Below, piece by piece: positions 56,735 through 60,489 of a stretch of DNA of 60,489 nucleotides. The DNA is from a virus: the IMG/VR virus record IMGVR_UViG_3300020200_000001, positions 1 to 60,489 of that record. One strand, given 5' to 3'. Under the pieces are notes generated by a model. That model was given only the letters and a program-made list of their open reading frames with translations, ran no database searches and had not been told where the DNA came from. Made by a program: the position numbers and the translations under genes. Every line of letters starts with the position of its first letter. Within the stretch, counting starts at the first letter, position 1.

Positions 56735-58870
56735 TTATGCTTTCCTCTCAAGCGCCTTCATTAAGGCATACATTTTCTTCGCTCCAGCGCGCCGTGATCC
56801 GTTGCCCGCGTTTCGTACTGCTTTGGCGGTGAACACAAATTCACCGTCTGAAAGCATCGCGGGGATGGAGTCCGATGTCCCGGTCCCAGGACCGTTAATA
56901 GGACCAGTCTTGCGCGGGAAGTGTGAGGGCTGGCCCCCGTGCGCGTAGCGGTCTAGCGATGCAATGCCCCCAGCCGCCGCCTTAAATGGCGGTTGATACA
57001 TGTAGTCATAGGGGTTCAACGCGTATGAACTACGAGTGCCACCATACTGCAGCCCGTATGTTTGGGGATTACTCTTTAGCAGGTCAATTCCGGTAGGCCC
57101 AGAAAAACCCGGAGGAGGCTCAGGCTGCTCTTTTTTTAACCCACCAGTTAAAGCCATCGTCCCCAGTCCGGCTAGAGCCAAAGGACCATAGGTGCTGACA
57201 ATGCCCGGCAGCGCAGCCTTATAAGCCTGAGAAAGAACGGAACCGGCAGGGGCGTTGATGATCTGTGCTTGGGTGACGCCAGGGAATTGTTTTTGCACTG
57301 CACTAATTGCTTCACCCACCCCGCGCTCTTGGATTTGTGAAGGAGAGATATTTCTGTAGGCAGCCTTGGCAGCGTCCGTGAAGTTGCCCTTTGACAAAGA
57401 CTCCATAAACCCTGGGGGAGCAGCGGTTGTAGCCGCTGCTGTGTTCGCAACATTGCTTGCAGCAAAAGAAGAAGGCAGGGACTCGATGCCTACCTGTTGC
57501 ACAGTCGGCGCCACCCCAGGGATTTTGATGCCCTCTCCAGAATAGCCTTGGAGGTTGATGCCTCCCTCGGGGCGTAGGAACGTAGCGTTTGCCGGAGGAG
57601 GTAGTGTTGTCGGTGACGGGACTACTGCCGGAGGAGCCGCTGCGGTATTCACTGCGGGGGCCGCTGCGGTATTCACTGCGGCAGGGATAATCTTGTTCGG
57701 CACGGGTACTGAAGTGACTGGATCGCTAGCAGCATTTACTGCATCTGCCGGAGTCAGTGGGCGAGAGACCACGACGGGCTGTTCAACAGCAAAAGTTTGA
57801 GCCGGGCCTTGACCAGTGGCCGCATCTACAGAAGGCACGGTAGAAGGAGGGGAGCCACTACCAGTAACCATCGTGCCCCTATTTTCTATAGGTGGCAAAC
57901 CCTTTGACGCTGCCGCGCCGCCCTCATACCCCTCAGGCAGAGCGTTAAATATCGAGCTACCAAATCCCGCTGTAATGCCTGCAATCGCGCCTGTCTTAAG
58001 GGCGCTGCCCAAACTTTGGCCACTAGCAAGGCCAACAAGCGTGCTGGCCGCAAAGGTGTTCACGCCCACTGCCAACGAGCCTGTCAAGCCCGTGATCGAG
58101 CCCGCCGTACCGGCAAAGTTTAAACCAGCGGGGCCGAGGAAATACACGGCTGCGGCAGTCAAAACGATCTTGCCAATCGTGCTGCTGGCAATACTCTTGA
58201 CCGCACTGCCAATAGCTTTACCTATGCTTTTAATCGCGTTGCCAATGCCTTTGAAGAGCTTGCCTAAGAAAAACTCAGGCAGGCCTGTTTGTGGATTAAT
58301 CGTGCCAGAGCCACCGCGACGACGCAGCATGCGCGCTTCGCCTGGTGTAATGTGCGCCAGCATGGTGTCGCCCCTGCGGCCCATCTGAGAAAGGCCCAGC
58401 GCAATAGGATTCAGACTCGCAATACCGCCATTGGCCATGCGAATTGGTTCTTGAGGCGTGGACATTGAAAGCTGGTCCAACGCGATATTTAACGCGGCAA
58501 AAAAAGCCGGATCAAACTCTTCTGGGAGCAACTCTTCAGGGACTTCGTCTTCTTCAATCAGACGACGGCGGATCTCCGCATACTGTCCTGGATTGCCCAT
58601 GATGACGTCGACCATTTGGCCCAACGCATCAATAACTTCTGCAGGCACCTTGAGGCCTGCAAGACGAGACTTGAACTCAGCAACAAGTTCGGGATTGACC
58701 GCAGCAATGCTGCTTAACATATCGTTGCCGAACTCTACCGGATTGGTTTTTGCATAGGATTCAATAACCGGGCTGAACAACTCCGGATTGATTGTTTCCG
58801 TATCGGCCGAGTTTTGGCCGGTGGGAGCTTGTTGGAGTCCCATAATCCCCTGTTGCATCGCGTCAGCCAT
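56735..58870 (-). CDS. Large virion protein with GGIASL and GPGTGTSDSIPA motifs
   Basis: A 711-residue protein starting at ATG 58868-58870 (GGAAAGG upstream). It has an acidic helical N-terminus and a Gly/Ala hydrophobic patch (about 225-310, IASSTIGKIVLTAAAVYFLG, AGSITGLTGSLAVGVNTFAA). Pro/Ala repeats (about 400-430, AAPAVNTAAAPPAVVPSP) follow. The C-terminus GPGTGTSDSIPAMLSDGEFV, then FTAKAVRNAGNG is a hallmark of aquatic podovirus virion proteins. GGIASL occurs twice. It is presumably an internal or tail protein with a membrane-active patch. Confidence 0.68.
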   Translation of the reverse strand: MADAMQQGIMGLQQAPTGQNSADTETINPELFSPVIESYAKTNPVEFGNDMLSSIAAVNPELVAEFKSRLAGLKVPAEVIDALGQMVDVIMGNPGQYAEIRRRLIEEDEVPEELLPEEFDPAFFAALNIALDQLSMSTPQEPIRMANGGIASLNPIALGLSQMGRRGDTMLAHITPGEARMLRRRGGSGTINPQTGLPEFFLGKLFKGIGNAIKSIGKAIGSAVKSIASSTIGKIVLTAAAVYFLGPAGLNFAGTAGSITGLTGSLAVGVNTFAASTLVGLASGQSLGSALKTGAIAGITAGFGSSIFNALPEGYEGGAAASKGLPPIENRGTMVTGSGSPPSTVPSVDAATGQGPAQTFAVEQPVVVSRPLTPADAVNAASDPVTSVPVPNKIIPAAVNTAAAPAVNTAAAPPAVVPSPTTLPPPANATFLRPEGGINLQGYSGEGIKIPGVAPTVQQVGIESLPSSFAASNVANTAAATTAAPPGFMESLSKGNFTDAAKAAYRNISPSQIQERGVGEAISAVQKQFPGVTQAQIINAPAGSVLSQAYKAALPGIVSTYGPLALAGLGTMALTGGLKKEQPEPPPGFSGPTGIDLLKSNPQTYGLQYGGTRSSYALNPYDYMYQPPFKAAAGGIASLDRYAHGGQPSHFPRKTGPINGPGTGTSDSIPAMLSDGEFVFTAKAVRNAGNGSRRAGAKKMYALMKALERKA

Positions 58871-58960
58871 GTGCTTTACCTTTCCATTGTCTGCCAAAGG
58901 CCAACACGGGCCGCGCGTCGGGAAAGGACGCGAATATGACAGGTATTATCCAATAGACCA

Positions 58961-59299
58961 TCATGTTCTGTCCACAATCAGGCCAGAAACGACGACCGAA
59001 ACTCCACTGCCAGAAGACTCGACCCGAAGGATGTCCAAGCCTTCCAAAATAAGGGGCCCTGTGGGCTTTGTTCCAATAACGTCATAAAACTCATTAGATG
59101 CCAGGCTATAGGCATTGACTAAATACTGAGTTCCAGACCCACCTGGGGAAAACGATACCCTAAGTGTCGAGGCAGCTCCCCCGGTATTGCAGAACCAGAT
59201 GGAACGAACAATCATCACCGAGGCCTCAGCCACCTGAAATAGCGGAGTCGGCGTGGCCGCCGTTAAATCGCTGCGATATCGCTTATAAAGATTCGCCAT
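58961..59299 (-). CDS. Small beta-rich structural protein
   Basis: A 112-residue protein starting at ATG 59297-59299, which overlaps the previous stop (TGATG). MANLYKRYRSDLTAATPTPL, then MIVRSIWFCNTGGAASTLRV and VESSGSGVSVVVSGLIVDRT suggest a beta-sandwich like virion decoration proteins. Function is inferred only from position. Confidence 0.62.
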   Translation of the reverse strand: MANLYKRYRSDLTAATPTPLFQVAEASVMIVRSIWFCNTGGAASTLRVSFSPGGSGTQYLVNAYSLASNEFYDVIGTKPTGPLILEGLDILRVESSGSGVSVVVSGLIVDRT

Positions 59300-59475
59300 C
59301 AATTGCCAAAGAACCAGGCCTGGGCCTGATCTTTGTCCTCCGTTACGGTTGGCGTGTACGTTTGATTAAGCTGAAAAATAATCTGCTCAAGCGAACGGAC
59401 AAGCTGGTTAAACTGCTCGGGGTTGTACTCCCGAGATGCCACGGTCGGCAAACGTACGCTGGTGATCTTGCTCAT
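59299..59475 (-). CDS. Short tail-region protein (58 residues)
   Basis: A 58-residue protein, MSKITSVRLPTVASREYNPE, then QFNQLVRSLEQIIFQLNQTY and DKDQAQAWFFGN. Its start overlaps the large tail protein stop (ATGA, 59472-59475) and its stop overlaps the next start. This short helical family (YnpeqfnqLvrsLEqi) is common between tail and ejection genes in podoviruses. Function is unknown. Confidence 0.72.
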   Translation of the reverse strand: MSKITSVRLPTVASREYNPEQFNQLVRSLEQIIFQLNQTYTPTVTEDKDQAQAWFFGN

Positions 59476-60489
59476 CGTAGGCCATCCGGTTGAACATCAA
59501 CTCGCCAAGTACCAAAGCGCCACCGTGAGTTAAGGGTGTCACTTGTGATCTGCATCGACATCTGTCGACCGCGTGCTCTAGTGTCCACCTTTTGGGTAGA
59601 AGGTGTAATGATGTAGGGATCCAGTGAACTGTTAGTGGCCGTGGCCTGCGGATATAGGCGCAGGAATAGTTCGACCTCAACATCCCCGACTTGATTTTTA
59701 AAGTCTGGAATAAATCGCTTCATGAACATCACCTGATCGCCGTCGCCAATATCAAAGTACCCTGCTTTTAGGAAGGCAACAATCGGGTCATTGACCGCAT
59801 TAAATCCACTCTCTTGGTTGTACACCAGCGACCTACCGGCGGTTAACCCGTAAATAGTAGAAATTGTTGAAGCAGTTGAAGCAGGAAAATACTGGCAGCC
59901 AAGAGGTTTTGTGTACGTGCCCACGTCAATCCATGCCGTACGGGGCATTGAGCCAATGTGCCAGGTGTTTTCCAAGTAGTTGTAAGTCACAAAGCGATCG
60001 ATGTAGTTTTCTCCAGCGGAGCAATACCACCAGGTCACTTCGTTGAACTGAGAATTCACGCCAACGTGAAACTTCTGAGCCTGCACAAGGTTGATGTTGC
60101 GGAATACGTATTCCTGGACACTGCAAGGCACCTTTTTTACCGTACCGTCGAACACGTAGAACGCTTCAACACCCATCCAAAAAGACAAGCCGTTGACGTC
60201 AACCGCTGCATGAGGGCCTACGCAGCCGCAATTTGCACCGAGTTGCTGAAAGCCAAACGTATAGGGCGGTCCAATGAACTGCATGCCATGGAGAGCCGTG
60301 TCGGTGAAGATGAGGATCTGACCGCGTGAGCGGATTGCCGACACGATTCTGCTGCCGTCATTGAGCCGTTGTCCACCGGCCGTGTTTGTTGCAGTTGGGA
60401 CGAAGTCGCTGATATCCTCTTGTGAGGAGAATCGCACATACATCGGATCCTGCGTGTTCGCAGAACCAATCACGGTCTCTGTCCCAAAA
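59472..60489 (-). CDS. Tail/neck structural protein, C-terminal part (continues from the other end)
   Basis: This is the C-terminal section of the 619-residue tail protein that starts at base 969 in the circular map. The last 127 bases shown repeat the beginning of the window, so the unique part is 59472-60362 (297 codons with the stop). Visible phrases are QLGANCGCVGPHAAVDVNGL, FWMGVEAFYVFDGTVKKVPC and RFVTYNYLENTWHIGSMPRT. Trp and Cys content is high and beta strands dominate. The stop overlaps the next small gene (ATGA). Confidence 0.8.
   Translation of the reverse strand, partial: FGTETVIGSANTQDPMYVRFSSQEDISDFVPTATNTAGGQRLNDGSRIVSAIRSRGQILIFTDTALHGMQFIGPPYTFGFQQLGANCGCVGPHAAVDVNGLSFWMGVEAFYVFDGTVKKVPCSVQEYVFRNINLVQAQKFHVGVNSQFNEVTWWYCSAGENYIDRFVTYNYLENTWHIGSMPRTAWIDVGTYTKPLGCQYFPASTASTISTIYGLTAGRSLVYNQESGFNAVNDPIVAFLKAGYFDIGDGDQVMFMKRFIPDFKNQVGDVEVELFLRLYPQATATNSSLDPYIITPSTQKVDTRARGRQMSMQITSDTLNSRWRFGTWRVDVQPDGLR
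60363..60489. repeat. Terminal direct repeat, copy 2 (circularisation overlap)
   Basis: Exact copy of the first 127 bases. Merging the copies gives a circle of 60,362 bp. The minus-strand reading frame that runs to base 1 continues in the same phase from base 60362. Confidence 0.93.

Noticed and set aside
1-60489. Integrase, excisionase, CI-like repressor or tRNA genes
   Set aside because: No protein with tyrosine or serine recombinase motifs or a convincing repressor was seen, and no cloverleaf was identified by eye. A computed tRNA scan could still find one.

Overview
The window is the complete, circularly closed genome of a tailed double-stranded DNA phage, about 60,362 bp. The first 127 bases are repeated exactly at the end, and one tail gene reads in frame across the join. 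It has a P22-type portal, HK97-fold capsid protein, large and small terminase, short-tail adaptor and tail proteins, and large alanine/glutamine/glycine-rich putative ejection proteins, so a podovirus-like virion is likely. I see no tRNA, integrase, repressor or CRISPR array. Several early proteins resemble families I know from phages of Betaproteobacteria, and other genes resemble environmental aquatic phage families. A freshwater or marine heterotrophic proteobacterial host is therefore plausible, but this is inference.

Layout. One long minus-strand late operon starts at the large terminase (about 29.2 kb) and runs down through virion proteins, portal, a GroES-like chaperonin, scaffold and capsid. 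It continues through head-tail adaptors, small virion proteins, a 1,429-residue tail fibre, an auxiliary metabolic cassette (4.9-7.35 kb), receptor-binding proteins, holin and lysozyme. It then crosses the circle junction and ends at 49.9 kb with the internal virion proteins. Replication and early genes are on the minus strand from 47.6 to 35.5 kb: putative single-strand-binding protein, archaeo-eukaryotic-type primase, SF1 helicase, family A DNA polymerase, and many small genes. A short plus-strand pair (SNF2-type helicase and PD-(D/E)XK exonuclease, 47.7-49.9 kb) diverges from them. A second plus-strand pair lies at 35.5-36.2 kb. Between the two terminase genes is a GC-rich island (29.3-34.1 kb) of plasmid/phage-type accessory genes with their own repeated upstream elements and terminators.

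The most notable content is the auxiliary cassette. A heme oxygenase and a ferredoxin-dependent bilin reductase (PcyA/PebS/PcyX superfamily) are interleaved with two different 2-oxoglutarate/Fe(II) oxygenases. Together the first two would convert heme to biliverdin and then to a reduced bilin. The reductase keeps the His and Asp that match PcyA His88 and Asp105, but has Pro where PcyA has Asp220.

A second notable signal lies just upstream of the large terminase. It is a 14-bp perfect palindrome identical to the core of the bacterial chromosome-partition site parS, flanked by inverted GGGGTACT / AGTACCCC boxes. The related motif GGTACTT/AAGTACC occurs nine times in the roughly 500-bp AT-rich intergenic region at 34.97-35.47 kb, which is the best candidate for an origin or master control region.

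All functional statements come from reading motifs and remembered family features; no database search was possible.
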